A stretch of DNA of 64,000 nt from Cylindrodendrum hubeiense (taxonomy: Eukaryota > Ascomycota > Sordariomycetes > Hypocreales > Nectriaceae): the NCBI GenBank assembly GCA_014621425.1, contig JAANBB010000011.1, forward strand, positions 124,001 through 188,000. The letters run 5' to 3'. The notes beneath the pieces are model-generated. The model was not told the DNA's origin. It saw nothing but the letters and a program-made list of their open reading frames with translations, and did not search any database. Both the position numbers and the translations under genes were made by a program. Numbering within the stretch: the stretch's first letter is position 1; each line of letters opens with the position of its first letter. Shown piece after piece: positions 35,445 through 47,352 of this stretch.

Positions 35445-38400
35445 TCAAAAGCTCGTCTCTTGAGCTAATTGAAACTGCGTCGCAAACGTCCTGTCTACGC
35501 CATTTACCTTCACACCATTCCCAAGATCAGGGCATCCGTCAACTTGAATACCCCATCCACCGCCTCCGGGCGTGTCAATGACGAACCAGTCTCCCTTGAC
35601 AACTTTGAAATCTTTTCGCCCACCTACCCGGCACCATCGCCCATACTTACCGCCCTTGGCGACGTAATTGACACCTGATTTGCCGTCTTCGCCACCTTTC
35701 ATTCCGTATGGACGCGTGACTCGGCGTTCGCTGACAATAGAGCATCCCATGTCCCGACCGAACTCGTACGCACGTCGGATGCCGTGCCCGCCGTTCCATC
35801 GACCCTTACCGCCAGAACCATCCCTGATGCTGAATTCACGGAGCACAACGGGGTATCGCTTTTCGAGAATCTCTGGATCCGTAATGCGAGTATTGGTCAT
35901 GTGGACATGTACGCCACTGGTTCCGTGCCATCCGTTGCCTGCACCACTGCCACCGCAGATGGTTTCGCAGAATCCAAAGCCAGACTCTGGAACAAGCGAC
36001 CCGGTGGCGGCGTCGATGTTGCCATCAATGCCAAAGGAGACCACGTTACAGTCGCCTTGGCTTGCAGCGCAGGCCTCAAAGGCCTTGATTACCACGTCCG
36101 TGACTCGTTGCGACGTGATGGGATTACCGGCACAGACAGCAGCCGTGGGCGACGGGTTGAGAATGGATCCCTCTGGAATTGTGAATTTTAGAGGGCGTAA
36201 GCAGCCTTCGTTGAGGGGAATGTCCTGGTTGATCAGACATCGCAAGACATAAAGCGTGGCGCTGCGCGTAATGGCCTGGGGCGCGTTGAAGGAATGATAT
36301 CCCTCTTCGCCAGTGCCGCTAAAGTCAAAATGGGCCGAGGCTGTCTCGGGATCAATGGTAACCACCAGCTGAATGGGAGTCCCGTCGTCCATGTGGTCAA
36401 GAGCAAACAGCGGCTTGCCGCCCGTCGCCGCGTGCGTGCGAAGGAGGAACTCTCGAACGCAGGCCTCGGCATTGTTGGTGATGGCGTGCATGTTGAAATG
36501 GACGGTGCTGAGCCCATTCTCCTCAATGAGTTCCGAGACCAGCGCAGCGCCCTTTGCATTCGCTGAGACCTGGGCCTTCAGATCGTTGATGTTGTCGGCG
36601 AGCTTCCTGGTACCGGAGCAACCTGGGTACTGCGCGGGGTCTTCGAGAAGTAGTTTGGTCATGAGTTCTTCGTTGAAAACACCATCGCGGACGAGAAACT
36701 CCGAGATAATAGCTGCGCCTTCTTCAAAAAGCTCGACACTTCCTGCAGGCATGGATCCTGGGAGGATGCCGCCAATCTCTTGGTGATGGCCTCTCGACGC
36801 GGTGTAAAAGATCACCTCCTTTCCTGTACTGTCGAAGACAGGTGTGACGCAAGTGATGTCTGGCAAGTGAGTTCCGCCAGAGATGGGGTGATTGGCGACG
36901 ATGACATCTCCGGGACGAAGCTGGCCTAGATATTTGTCGTGCTGGTACATGACGGCTTGCTCCATGGATCCAAGATGAACAGGTACGTGCGGCGCGTTTG
37001 CAACTAGCCTGCCATCGGGACTGAAAAGAGCGCAGCTAAAGTCGAGTCGCTCTTTAATGTTGACTGAAACGCTGGTTTTCTGCAGGGCGTGTCCCATTTG
37101 CTCTGCGATGCTCATGAACCGATGTCCCATAATGGTGAGCTGCACGGGGTCGACCTTCTTCTCCGATAGCGAAATATCCTCCACAGCTTGGGATGCTTTG
37201 CGAGTGAGTTCTAGGACCACATGGCGGCTCATGATCATGGCCTTGGCTTCTGGACTAACGACGATGGTTTGTGTGTCGTCGAGAATGATAGCTGGTCCTT
37301 GAATCATGTCGCCAGTCTCCAATGAACCCAGGAAATACAGCGGAGCCTCCATCCAGCCCTGTTGAAAGAATAGTCGAACATGATCCGAGATCTTGGTCTT
37401 CGATGCCGCCACGGTCGGCGATTCGACAAGTTGCTTCTCGAGGTTGAATTCTGGCTCGACAGAAGAGCTCTGTGCAGTCGCCCTGACCCGCACATTCTCT
37501 ACAATAATATCGCGGCCAGCCATGATGAAGGAGAACTGCCTCTTGTGTTCGGCTGTAAACGCATCCGCCCAACTGCCAGTCTCAGGCCTGGGAATCATGA
37601 AAGTCGTGTCAGATCCCATATACCGAAGGTTGAGGAAGTGCTCGAAAGTGAGTGACGCAATGGAAGCACCGTCCGAGACGAGTTTCGTTTCCGCTGACTT
37701 CTCAAGCTCTTTCAATCGGGAGTTGAGATCATCCAACGAAGTGCCTAGGACCGCAGAATATGGCTGCTGGACATCATGGACCAAATCCGCCAACGCCATG
37801 CCATAGGCGGAAAGGATTGACGAGTATCGATGAATTAGAATTCGGTCAATACCAAGGTTAGCGGCAATGGCCTGCCTTTCATCAGTCTCCTACACCTTCA
37901 TGAGTAGATATGGGACTTACACAAGCGTGCTGACCACCTGCTCCGCCAAATACGGCAAGTTCATGATCCGAGGCCCTATAGCCCTTGGCTTCTGTTAAAG
38001 ATCGAATTGGCCTGCACATGGCTTCGTTTGCCACCTCCAGGAATCCCAGGGCTAGCTCTTCAACACTCTTGGTAGGTGCACCAGTGGCCTCAAGGTCCTT
38101 GTTGACGTTCTGGAGAAGTTCTTCAAAGGCTGCCTTGGAGCCTTCATAATCTAGGCTTTCGTTTTCTTCGGCGCCAAAGATTTTGGGGAAATACTTGGCT
38201 TGCAGGCGACCCAAGACCAGGTTTGCGTCTGTCACAGTTAGAGGACCACCTTTACGGTAAGCCACAGGGCCGGGATGGGCTCCTGCGGACTCAGGCCCGG
38301 CAAGGAAGAGGCCGTTTCGGTAAGAAAGAATACTTCCACCACCTAAAACAATTAGAGAAGCTTTATCAATGTCACAGAGATTACTTACCGGCTGCAACGG

Positions 38401-39556
38401 TATCCACTTCGAGCTGAGGAGACTGAATGGTGATACCCGCAGTGATGGACTCAAAGGTGTGCTCCAAACTTCCGGCGTATCGAGAAACATCCGTACTTGT
38501 TCCGCCCATGTCGAATCCAATGACTGGTTTTCGGCGTTCTAGGTCGTAACATGTTCGGCTGAATCCAACAACACCGCCGGCCGGGCCTGAAAGGATAGCT
38601 CTGAGTCCGCTGAAGCTCTGCCATCCAACAAGACCACCATCGCTCTGCATGAATTCGCAGCGAGCGCCGTTGGTATCTTCGAGATTACCAACGAATCCGC
38701 GGCGGAAGCTGTCGATATATGTTTTTGTTAGGGGAGTCAGGTATGCATCTGCCGTGGCCGAGTAACCTCTCGACACGGCCTTGATCATGGGGAAGATTTG
38801 AGAGGATAAAGATATTTGGGTGAATCCAATCTCTTCGGCGATTTTAGAGAGCTGAAGCTCATGGTCAGGGAAGGTGTATGAGTGCAAGAGAGTGACGGCG
38901 AGTGACCTAACACCCTTGTCAAAAATTGTTTGTAGCCCTACCCTCGCACCCTCAATATCTGTATGTTATGTTTTAGCATCGCCGTTGTTCATTTAATACG
39001 ATGTAACAAACTCACCTAAAGGCTGTAGAATGCGGATGGCTTCCCCGCCAATGCCTGTCTTGAGGCCCAATTCATCTCGACCGGAGTCGCTGAGGCTTGT
39101 GGCATCCTCGGATGAATCGTGGAGGGTCACGCGTTCATCGACCTCGAGAACATCTCGGAATAAAGTATCAGGGCGCCGAATGTTCAGATCAAACAGCTTT
39201 GGGCGAGTTTGGTCTCCAATCCGCAACAAATCCTTGAAACCTCGAGTTACTACGAGCGCGCAAGGCGTTGAGGCTCGCTCTAGGAGGGCATTTGTCGCGA
39301 CGGTCGTGCCCATTTTAATTGACTCGATGCCGCTTGTGTCAATCAAGGCTCCCCGAGGAAGAGAAGTTCCAGTTGCGGACTCGAGAATTCTGCGGATGCC
39401 CTCGGTTGGGGCATCGGCGTAGTTGGTTGGGTCATTGCTCAACAGCTTGACAAGAATATCTGGCTTTCCGGGGACAATTCCGAGACAGTCTGTAAATGTG
39501 CCACCCCGGTCGATGGCTATGCGGATGCGAGATGTGGGAATGCTGGTAGGCGACAT
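35445..39556 (-). CDS. ATP-dependent 5-oxoprolinase / hydantoinase A-B fusion
   Basis: Four exons (39556-39016, 38958-38389, 38342-37921, 37871-35445; introns 57, 46 and 49 bp) join in frame to 1319 aa, close to the eukaryotic 5-oxoprolinase length. The order is: hydantoinase A N-terminal domain (DRGGTFTDC, ~18-26, nucleotide-binding); hydantoinase/oxoprolinase A domain ([61 protein letters not shown] across a splice site); an A C-terminal region; and hydantoinase B (~750-1290; [50 protein letters not shown]). The enzyme opens 5-oxoproline to glutamate with ATP, but relatives act on hydantoins or other cyclic amides. GAGTCCGA motifs at 39818 and 39844 lie in its promoter. Confidence 0.92.
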
Positions 39557-40666
39557 GGTGAGAGGTGAGGCGCACGGCCAATATGTGGTACTGGGGCTGA
39601 ACGAAGAAGTGTGAATTGAGATGGGATCATAAAGGGACCATTCTTAATAAGCTAGATAAATCTGACGAGATCTGTCTATTGCCGACTGATCTCAGCCATG
39701 GTCGTTTCTGGAATACGGAACGCGAAGTGCGAAGCCACCCATGACGTCGCGCCCCGGTGTTGGGAGTCCACGTCATGTAGGACTTGGAAACCGCTGTCGC
39801 ACAGCTGTCGCACAGCAGAGTCCGACTGAGCGTCGGCAACGCAGAGTCCGAAAACTAGCGGATGATGGAGACTTGGCTCCGCTACGACTCGCAAGGTTCC
39901 CCGCACATGTTGGGCGCGGACTAACCGAGACACATGGACTCCGCGGCACTAATCATTCAGAATCAGGGGAATACTAGCGACTGCACGATTGGAGGGCCTC
40001 CGACTTCCAGTTCCACCGACCAGCCGAGCATGAGTTGGTGGTGTTTATGTGGCTGATATGAGCCAGTCCACTGTGTACCCTCGGCTAATACGTATTGGCC
40101 ACTTCTGCCTTGGCCCCTCTACCGGATCCAAGACATCTAAACAAATAAAGTGACATTAAAAGCCTAGATGATCCCTTTGTATTCTTATTGGCTGGCGAGA
40201 TCTTTTAAAAAGGGCCTGCATAGCAAATATATCCCAAAATTTGGTTGCACTGAAGATGGAGAGTGAGGTGGGAGGGCGAGTCCCACAAAGCCACTGGGGC
40301 AAAGACGTGGGCACAAAGACCAGCTCTATAACTCCTACGATTTTCCTCCAAATTATCAACTAGTGATGTATAAGACTGTGAAATAATCGATGTTCTTTAA
40401 TGTAGCAATAGAAAGTGGTTAACCGAATTTGCTACCAACCTGGGAGTTTTCTTGTTCACGCGGTTCACATATGTGTTGAAGTCAAGTTCGGGCAAATTAG
40501 GAAGTGATTAGTGGTACAAGGCCATAAACAATAAGATCCTATTGTATTATTTAGAAAATAGTAATAATTCGATATAGGGTCTCAACTATGACACAAAGAT
40601 GTATGTACGGACACTCCGATGATTCAAACCACCCTCAATCTCAACAGGGCAAACACCGTCTCATAA
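39557..40666. other. Intergenic, promoter of the oxoprolinase gene
   Basis: It holds the two GAGTCCGA sites. The remainder up to the 3' end of the permease gene is AT-rich (40150-40600) and has no supported gene. Confidence 0.5.
39818..39851 (-). promoter_or_regulatory. Paired GAGTCCGA sites upstream of the oxoprolinase gene
   Basis: GAGTCCGA occurs at 39818-39825 and 39844-39851, in the same orientation and 26 bp apart, 260-295 bp upstream of the start codon. The same octamer or its complement is in the two other promoters of this block. It contains a CCG/CGG triplet as used by Zn2Cys6 regulators. Confidence 0.5.
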
Positions 40667-42275
40667 CTACCAAACATATCGGAAGTGAATATTCTGCTTG
40701 TCAGTCAAATCCCGGAAATCAGTATCGGCATGAATTCGCTCTCCAGCAGCCTCGTCGATGGCATCTCTCCTCCGGTTCTCCCACCAACAGTAAGTCGCAT
40801 ACAATATGATAGTGATCATAGCCAAAATATAGCTACCCAGGATTGCAGCGATTCCAAGAGAGTAAAGGGGAGCTTGCTCCGCCTTGAAAAACTGCGGCGC
40901 AACAATGTTGGACACACAATAAGCGATAAAAATGAGCGCGTTGGTGGTAACTTTCTTGGTGTGACCAGCCGTGTTGGCCGTGCTGATGCCGAGAGCGACA
41001 ATGTAAGGTCCAAGATAGAAATAGGACATGTACAGCGCAGCCAAACGGCCGTTGAAGTTGTCGGTGGGGAGCGTGTAGAGAAATACCGACGATATAAGGC
41101 CAACAACGATACCGAAGAGGACCCAGCCACTGCGGCACTGCTGATGGGGAATATACTTGGCGCAGAGGAAGACGCAGCCGTTGCAGATATATGAAGAAGC
41201 CGTCTGCATGATTCCAGTTGGCATCATCAGAAGGGTTGATCGCTGCGAAGTGTACCCCAATCCCTTGATGACAAGAGGAGCAAAGTTTGTGAGGCCTCCG
41301 TTGGGGATAGAGATGAAAAGATTGAATAGGAACATCAGCCAAGTCTTGGGGTCGAGGAGAGTCTCGATAACCTGGTCTCTCTTGAAGGTCTTGTTCTCGA
41401 CTCCAGTCTGGTCTTCGCGGAGCTTGTCGATGACAATGGCCTTCTGGCGCTCAGTCACGAACTTGGCCGTGACCGGGTTATCTGGAAGGAGAAGGCCAAT
41501 GACGCAAGCCCAGACGATGGTCATTCCTCCGGTGATCCAGAACATGGCACGCCACTGGTGGTCGCCCACGAGGAATCCAATGCCCCATCCGATGGGGCCG
41601 GTGAAGCAGACCGAGAGGCCAGTGTACATGAGGCCGGTTCGAATTGGCTGCTCTCGTCGCGTGTACCACATGCCAAGCACAAGGAAGTTTCCAGGGACGA
41701 TCGGGGCTTCAAGGGCACCCAAGAGAACTCGGAGGGCAATAAGGGTCGGGAAATTATTGGAAAATCCAGTGGCGATGAGGATTCCTCCCCAAATAAGTTG
41801 AACGACGAAGAGAAGCTTTGCAATCGGGAATCGCTGGAGCAAGCTGCCGCTGGGAAGGCACCAGAAAAGATAGCCAAACTAGAAACTTGGTAAGTATTAA
41901 ACACCGAAGCGTCGCTGTTAGATAATGACTCACGTAGAATGCGCTGCCAACCCAGCTGTAACGGTCTCCTGTCAGCCCCGTGTCCTCACGGAACCCGTAC
42001 AGCGCCGCAGTCGCAGTTGTGACCTTGTCCATGGCACCCAAGGTCACGTTAAACCACAGCAGAGGAACGAGGCGAAGATCAAGTTTCCATCTCAATCGCA
42101 GCCACTCCTTGCGCGTGTAGGCATTCTCGCCGGAAAGCTGATTGGCATATCTGGCAGCAATGTCGACGTCGCCATTATGGTCATGACCCATCTCTCCGGC
42201 GCCGATTGAAGACGACTTGTCCAGCTCGCCGGGCGTCGCGAGATCATTCTTGACGTCGTTTAGAGCGTCAGACAT
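40667..42275 (-). CDS. MFS permease, Dal5/allantoate (anion:cation symporter) type
   Basis: Exons 42275-41934 and 41878-40667 with a 55 bp intron (GTGAGT...TTCTAG) encode 517 aa. A start at 42305 would add ten residues. The hydrophilic N-terminus is followed by RKLD-type KLDLRLVPLLWFNVTLGAMDKVT, then helices with AFYFGYLFWCLPSGSLLQRFP at the splice junction, LGALEAPIVPGNFLVLGMWYTRREQPIRTGL, and TSQRSTLLMMPTG. These mark the fungal Dal5-like family, which takes up allantoate, ureidosuccinate, nicotinate and other small organic acids. It is adjacent to the oxoprolinase and transcribed in the same direction. Uptake of that enzyme's substrate is a reasonable inference. Confidence 0.9.
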
Positions 42276-43099
42276 GATGGAAAGCGGATCAACAAAAGTC
42301 GACAAGAGTTATAGAATCCAAAACTAGAGTCTGTGATGGAAGTGGGTGTTGGTAAAATCTGGCTAGTTGTTGAAGGTGGATTGGGGATGGAAAAAGAGGG
42401 TTCATTGCGATTATATACTGGGAGTCATGTTCGGATATACGTGGTGGATGTTATTGGTCACCCACCTAAACTTGACCTTGAACGGGTTGGAATCTAACTC
42501 GGTAGGGATCTAGACCACGCGATACGGACCTAACGCTGTTCTGATGGCTTGCGTCCACGTTATCACTGGGTGGAGAGCATCCCGAACGATAATTGTGGGG
42601 GCGATTAGATTGAGGAGTTGGTCTTGGCCTCGTAACCCTCGCTAGCTGCTGTCGTCGGACTCGAGATCCCGAAAGCGGACCTCGTAGTCCGATAAGGCAA
42701 CCGCCACACCTATCGCCTGGATACTAGCGAAGTGATATCGACATCGGTTGTACTTGGGTTTCAATAGTCGGAAATAGTCTGATGATTTGTTGATAGTGAG
42801 AGTATGGAGATATCCAGCACGAACTAGGACTCTACGATTCACAAAGGGCTGAGAGGACTTGATTGCACGATGGGGATCCTTCAACACGATAATGCCAAAT
42901 TCTTCTATTGTTCAACTATAATACATGTCATCTAGTGGAAAAGGAAGTGAGTTGACAACTTGAGGGTCATAGAGCTTATTTTCATATCACCAGAATCACA
43001 TACTGCCGTACTCAACAAATCACAGAGGAAAACTGACGATTTCTTCTACTAATTGACGCGACCTGATTGATTCGAAATACAAGTGTTCAAGTTTGATAA
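42276..43099. other. Intergenic, promoter of the Dal5-type permease
   Basis: The region upstream of the permease gene and downstream of the aminotransferase gene holds TCGGACTC (42655) and AGTCCGATA (42686). No gene is supported. Confidence 0.5.
42655..42694 (-). promoter_or_regulatory. TCGGACTC / AGTCCGATA sites upstream of the permease gene
   Basis: TCGGACTC lies at 42655-42662 and AGTCCGATA at 42686-42694, in inverted orientation, about 380-420 bp upstream of the permease start. AGTCCGATA recurs in the aminotransferase / lyase promoter near 44800. Confidence 0.4.
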
Positions 43100-44479
43100 T
43101 TAATTTGCCCTTAAACCTATAGTCAATGTTGCAAGTCTCTGGATGCCCTCCCTAATCTCTTCTTCGATATGCCACGCCCAGCACAGCCGAATACCATTCC
43201 CAAACCCCCGAGACGCCCTTTCAGCACTCTCCTCGTCCCCTTCCACCGTCATCATGCTGCCATACGCAAATTTCAGGTCATACTTTTCCAGCGCCAGGGC
43301 AGCTAGCTCTGCGACGCTGATTGGAAGGTCTTCTGGGGTTGTAATGTAGGTAAAGTAGCCACCAGCCACCTCCACCTTCTTTGAATGGCCATTCGTTTCA
43401 CCGTTGGAAGTGGGGGACGCCTCGTACGGCTTCCCCGTAGAAACTCGGAACCCGAGAGGGATCAGGTGCTCCTTGATAGCCCTGAACATGGCGTAGTATC
43501 TTGAGCGATACGTCGGAATGAGATTATTCACGATGTGATTCTCGAGCGAGCCAGTGGCGATCATCTCATACACCAGGGTGGCTGCAAGGTGTGAAGGGCA
43601 GCCTCCAGAGCGAGTCGCGCCGACTTGAGACAGTGCAAGGGTAAATGCAGGTGTCGCCTCAGCCCAGCCCGTCCTCACTCCAGGCGCGATAATCTTGGAG
43701 AATGACCCGTTGCTTACAGCGTTTCCCCACTCATGCTGTGGCCCTCCGTCAAGGGTCCGGTCTAAATCGACAATTCTTGGCGGTACAGGTTCGAGATCGC
43801 AAGGGCCAGCATCTTCCTTCTCGGACCACCGCAAGACGTCATACACATCATCGGTAACCACCAGCGCATCGAACTCGCGGGCCAGCTTCACAAGTTCACA
43901 CCTTCGCCGGAGGGACATGGTCTTGCCGCTCGGATTGGCAAAGGTGGGGACAGCGTAGATGATGTGCTTATATAGATGCCCGTACCGCGCTCCAGTCTTG
44001 AGCTTTGGCGTTTCTTGCTGCTCTTCCGCATCGACCCGCTGCAAGTTTGAACGGAGAAACTCAACGTCTAGTCCCTCTTCATCTTCTGGCACACCGCGCA
44101 ATCGGCCCTCGAAGCCGGCATCTGTGAAAATTGGGCATGCCAGGAAGTAGCTCGGCTCAATCATCCAGATTCTCTTGGTGTATCCTGGCTCGGTGAATTT
44201 TGCAAGAATATTTTCGAGGTTTGCCGAAGCACCATTCGAGATGCAGATCCTCTCAAATGAGATGGACTCTTTTGGCAAATAAATGGAGGTCAACCAGCTC
44301 GCGATTGCCTGTCGCAGGGGTTGATGTCCGGCGTCCGGTCCATAGATGAGGGCTGCGGAGGTCTTTTTCGGGGACTGCAGGACCTCTGACGCCGAGTTCA
44401 ATAGTTGAGACGCGGGGAACAAGGATGGCGATGGCCACCCTAATTGAAGATTGATGTGCTGGGCCATGTTTTTCACCAA
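43100..44479 (-). CDS. PLP-dependent class I/II aminotransferase
   Basis: A single exon of 459 aa. Fold-type I landmarks are visible: ALIYGPDAGHQPLRQAIA (N-terminal), CISNGASANLENIL, VPTFANPSGKTMSLRRR (Asn of the cofactor site), ALVVTDDVYDVL (Asp pairing with the pyridine nitrogen), SNGSFSKIIAPGVRTGW with the Schiff-base lysine at residue 262, and FGNGIRLCWAWH with the substrate-carboxylate arginine. The pattern is that of the 2-aminoadipate / aromatic aminotransferase-like (ARO8/Lys-type) subgroup; the substrate cannot be told. It is divergently transcribed from the isocitrate-lyase-like gene, with starts 460 bp apart and shared GAGTCCGA sites. An alternative start is M5. Confidence 0.88.
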   Translation of the reverse strand: MVKNMAQHINLQLGWPSPSLFPASQLLNSASEVLQSPKKTSAALIYGPDAGHQPLRQAIASWLTSIYLPKESISFERICISNGASANLENILAKFTEPGYTKRIWMIEPSYFLACPIFTDAGFEGRLRGVPEDEEGLDVEFLRSNLQRVDAEEQQETPKLKTGARYGHLYKHIIYAVPTFANPSGKTMSLRRRCELVKLAREFDALVVTDDVYDVLRWSEKEDAGPCDLEPVPPRIVDLDRTLDGGPQHEWGNAVSNGSFSKIIAPGVRTGWAEATPAFTLALSQVGATRSGGCPSHLAATLVYEMIATGSLENHIVNNLIPTYRSRYYAMFRAIKEHLIPLGFRVSTGKPYEASPTSNGETNGHSKKVEVAGGYFTYITTPEDLPISVAELAALALEKYDLKFAYGSMMTVEGDEESAERASRGFGNGIRLCWAWHIEEEIREGIQRLATLTIGLRAN

Positions 44480-44718
44480 GAAAACAGGTGTTGAACAGGG
44501 AGTTGGAACAAAGTATTGATGGTTGTCATCTGAGAGGGACTAAAACGAAGAGCAGCACTGTGCTTCTATTTCTTATCCTCGGTAGTAGATACGTATCTTG
44601 ATACTTTACTCTGGATCATTCCCTGTCATTATTCGTGTGGTGGTATTTCAGGAAGAAAGGCCGCCTGTAGGATAACAGTCTCCGCACCAAGCGGCATCGG
44701 AGTTGCGAGTGCGAAGCG

Positions 44719-44807
44719 TCGGACTCCACATCCCGCGCTGCGCCTGCGACGCCAAATCCGTGGAGTTAGAGTCCGAGCCAAACAACTGCTCTATGTGAAA
44801 GTCCGAT
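44719..44807. promoter_or_regulatory. Bidirectional promoter sites (TCGGACTC, GAGTCCGA, AGTCCGATA)
   Basis: TCGGACTC at 44719-44726 and GAGTCCGA at 44769-44776 form an inverted pair 50 bp apart. AGTCCGATA follows near 44799-44807. They lie about midway between the divergent aminotransferase (start 44479) and isocitrate-lyase-like (start 44940) genes. Confidence 0.5.
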
Positions 44808-44939
44808 AGGTGTTGGATGTGGAGATCCTTTGAAGTCATAAAACAGGTCATGGATGCTCATCTCAGTGTGCTTACTTAGTCTTCACTTTACAAAGTATTT
44901 ACCAAGAGATTCATCAAATAATCATTTAACTTAGCCAAA

Positions 44940-46567
44940 ATGCCCAAGATTAATGTTTCGCTCGACGAGGAGCAGAAGCTGTTCGAGGCCGAGGTCTCAA
45001 CAATTGAGAAGCAATGGAGCTCGCCGCGTCAATCACACTTAAAAAGGTATGGCTCTTTTCTTGAGAGCTCAATGCAAACAGCGCGACTAACTCAATGTTC
45101 CACAGACCCTATAATGCGCGTACAATTGCTGCGCTGAGGACCTCTATTTCAACATCGTCTGCGTCATCTACACAAGCCGTAAAGCTATGGAACCAGCTTT
45201 ATGAGCACAAAAAGAACGCCACGACTGAGCTTACCTTTGGAACAACGGATCCGGTCACGGTGTCTCAGATGGCGAGAACTCAACAGACCGTCTACGTTTC
45301 CGGCGCGCTGTGCGGATTTTCCGAAGTCGCCATCCCCGGAATGGACCATGCCGACTACCCTTGGGATACGGTGCCTAAGGTCGTAGCCAAGATATTCAAG
45401 TCGCAGCTGTGGCACCACCAGAGGCAGCAACAGTTCCGGCTCCGACACCCCAAGGACCAGCGCGCTGAGCTGGAGAATTGGGATTATCTCGCCCCAATTA
45501 TTGCCGACGGCGATATGGGCTTTGGCAGCTTGACGACCACCATGAAAATGGCCAAAGAATTTGTTGACGCAGGTGTTGCCATGATTCATATCGATGACCT
45601 GGCTATCGGCATGAAAAAGTTTACTGTCGGACAAGGCCGCACTATCGTGCCTACCAGCGAGTATCTAGACAGGCTGACTGCCGTCCGGATGCAATTCGAC
45701 ATCATGGGGGCAGAGACAATGCTGCTCTGCCGTTGTGACACGGACCATTCGGAGTTTATCACCAGCGTGGTAGATGAAAGGGACCATGAATATGTTATCG
45801 GCGCCACGAATAAAATTGAGTCGCTGAAGACTCATCTCACAACGGCGCAGGCTGAAGGAAAGAATCTTAGAACTGCGAGAGATGAGTGGAAGGAAAAGGC
45901 TGGACTCAAGACTTTTGATGAGGCTGTGAAGGCAGTCGCATCGGATAGTGAGTACGCAGCATACACTACTGAGCTAGGCAAGCAAAAGTTTTCCTCGCTT
46001 TCTACACGCCGAGAAATCGCGAGCAAGACTGTTAGCAAGGAGGTCTTCTTCGACTGGGAGCTGCCCCGTTCATCAATGGGCCAGTACATGTTCCAGTCCT
46101 CTGTCAAGGCAGTGGTTGAGCGAGCGATTGCTGCCGCTCCTCTTGGGGACGTTACCTGGGCTCGAATGGACTCCCCAGTTTGGAAGGACATTGTGGATTT
46201 CCACACCGAGGTCCTCAAGGTTTATCCCGAGCGCCTCTTCGCATTCGGATACACCGGCGACTATGACTATGCCAAGGCCGGCTTCACCGATGAACAAGTC
46301 AAGACTTTGCCGCAGGATCTGGCCAAGATGGGCATTGTGTGGCAGGTCCAGCCAATCTGGAGTTTGCAAGGCCTCAACATGGTGACGGAGCAGTTTGGAA
46401 AGATGTGGGCGGAGGAAGGAATTGCTGGATATCTGCGAGATGTGCAGGGCCCGGCTCTCTCTAAGCAGCCCATCACCGATGGGTTCGAGAAGCTGAGCTG
46501 GTGCGGTGGTTATTTGGCGGATGCATTCTTCGAGACAGTTGCCGGACAGTCGATAACCGAATTGTAG
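44940..46567 (+). CDS. Isocitrate-lyase-family protein lacking the canonical catalytic Cys
   Basis: Exons 44940-45046 and 45106-46567 with a 59 bp intron (GTATGG...CCACAG) encode 522 aa, close to fungal isocitrate lyase length. N-terminal and central family segments are clear: VYVSGALCGF, DYPWDTVPKVV, and RQQQFRL...LAPIIADGDMGFGSLT. Active-site loops are altered. The family's DxDTGHG reads DGDMGFG (170-176), and the KKCGH signature with the catalytic Cys reads KKFTVGQG (206-213), with Phe208 at the Cys position. FAFGYTGDYDYAKAGFTDEQ and the C-terminal GFEKLSWCGGYLADAF follow. It is therefore a divergent lyase paralogue with another substrate, or a non-catalytic relative, not a glyoxylate-cycle enzyme. 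It shares a promoter region with the aminotransferase. Confidence 0.87.
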
Positions 46568-47352
46568 TTAGTGCGGTTGACTTACGGATGTATCTAGACC
46601 ATACAAGATGAAATGATGATCTTCCAGTTGTAGACAGAGGTAGAGGCTGGCAATGAAGGCCACTACATACATGTCTTAGTACACCAAAATCGTGATTGAT
46701 ATAATATTTACCAAGACGTCGCTGGTGATGTCAAACAACGCAACATAGCAGATTTCCGAAGCAGCCGAAGTAAACTTCCGCCATATCAATCCAGTGAACA
46801 TTTCCAGGATAAATTGTATTCCACCAAGAGCTCTCTATTGATAAGCTACATGAACAAGCTCTTATCTTGGACGCAATGTCCGACGATGTCAGATAAGCGA
46901 TGCCCCACCATGCCGCGGGCGCAACGCGATAAGCCATGATGCCAATGGCATGATGCATACAAGTACTTGGCCCGAAGCCCCAATGGACGCTGCATAGAGA
47001 TCCTACCGTTTAGTCTCGTGTTTAAAATCTGTCAAACAATTACCTCTGTAGCCCTGACCGCGTACCAATTCCGCAACGGCTGAGATGCGCATCACGTCGA
47101 GAAATTGGCTGCATTCCAGCGACAAGGGCCCTTACTAGTTGCAATATACGGCATAGATGAATACCCGGCTCATGCAAGAGCTCGGGCTATCATCCGGCTA
47201 ACGTGAGCTATCTTACCCCCCCTCTCGAGCGCTGAGCAGTGAGAGATGCACGGCATAACAAGCTCACATTGACCTCCAGATCGGCACAAACGCCGGAATG
47301 TGGAAGCTTGTAGCGACGCAATCCCGCTAGATTCTCCCTCTTGTCATGGGCC
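46568..47352. other. Intergenic, upstream of the Zn2Cys6 regulator
   Basis: No gene and no exact GAGTCCGA site were found. The presumed promoter of the regulator lies here. Confidence 0.45.

Noticed and set aside
43100..46567. Assigning the aminotransferase and lyase-like gene to NRPS precursor supply
   Set aside because: They lie over 10 kb from the NRPS, share promoter motifs with the oxoprolinase and permease, and no such motif is seen upstream of the NRPS start.
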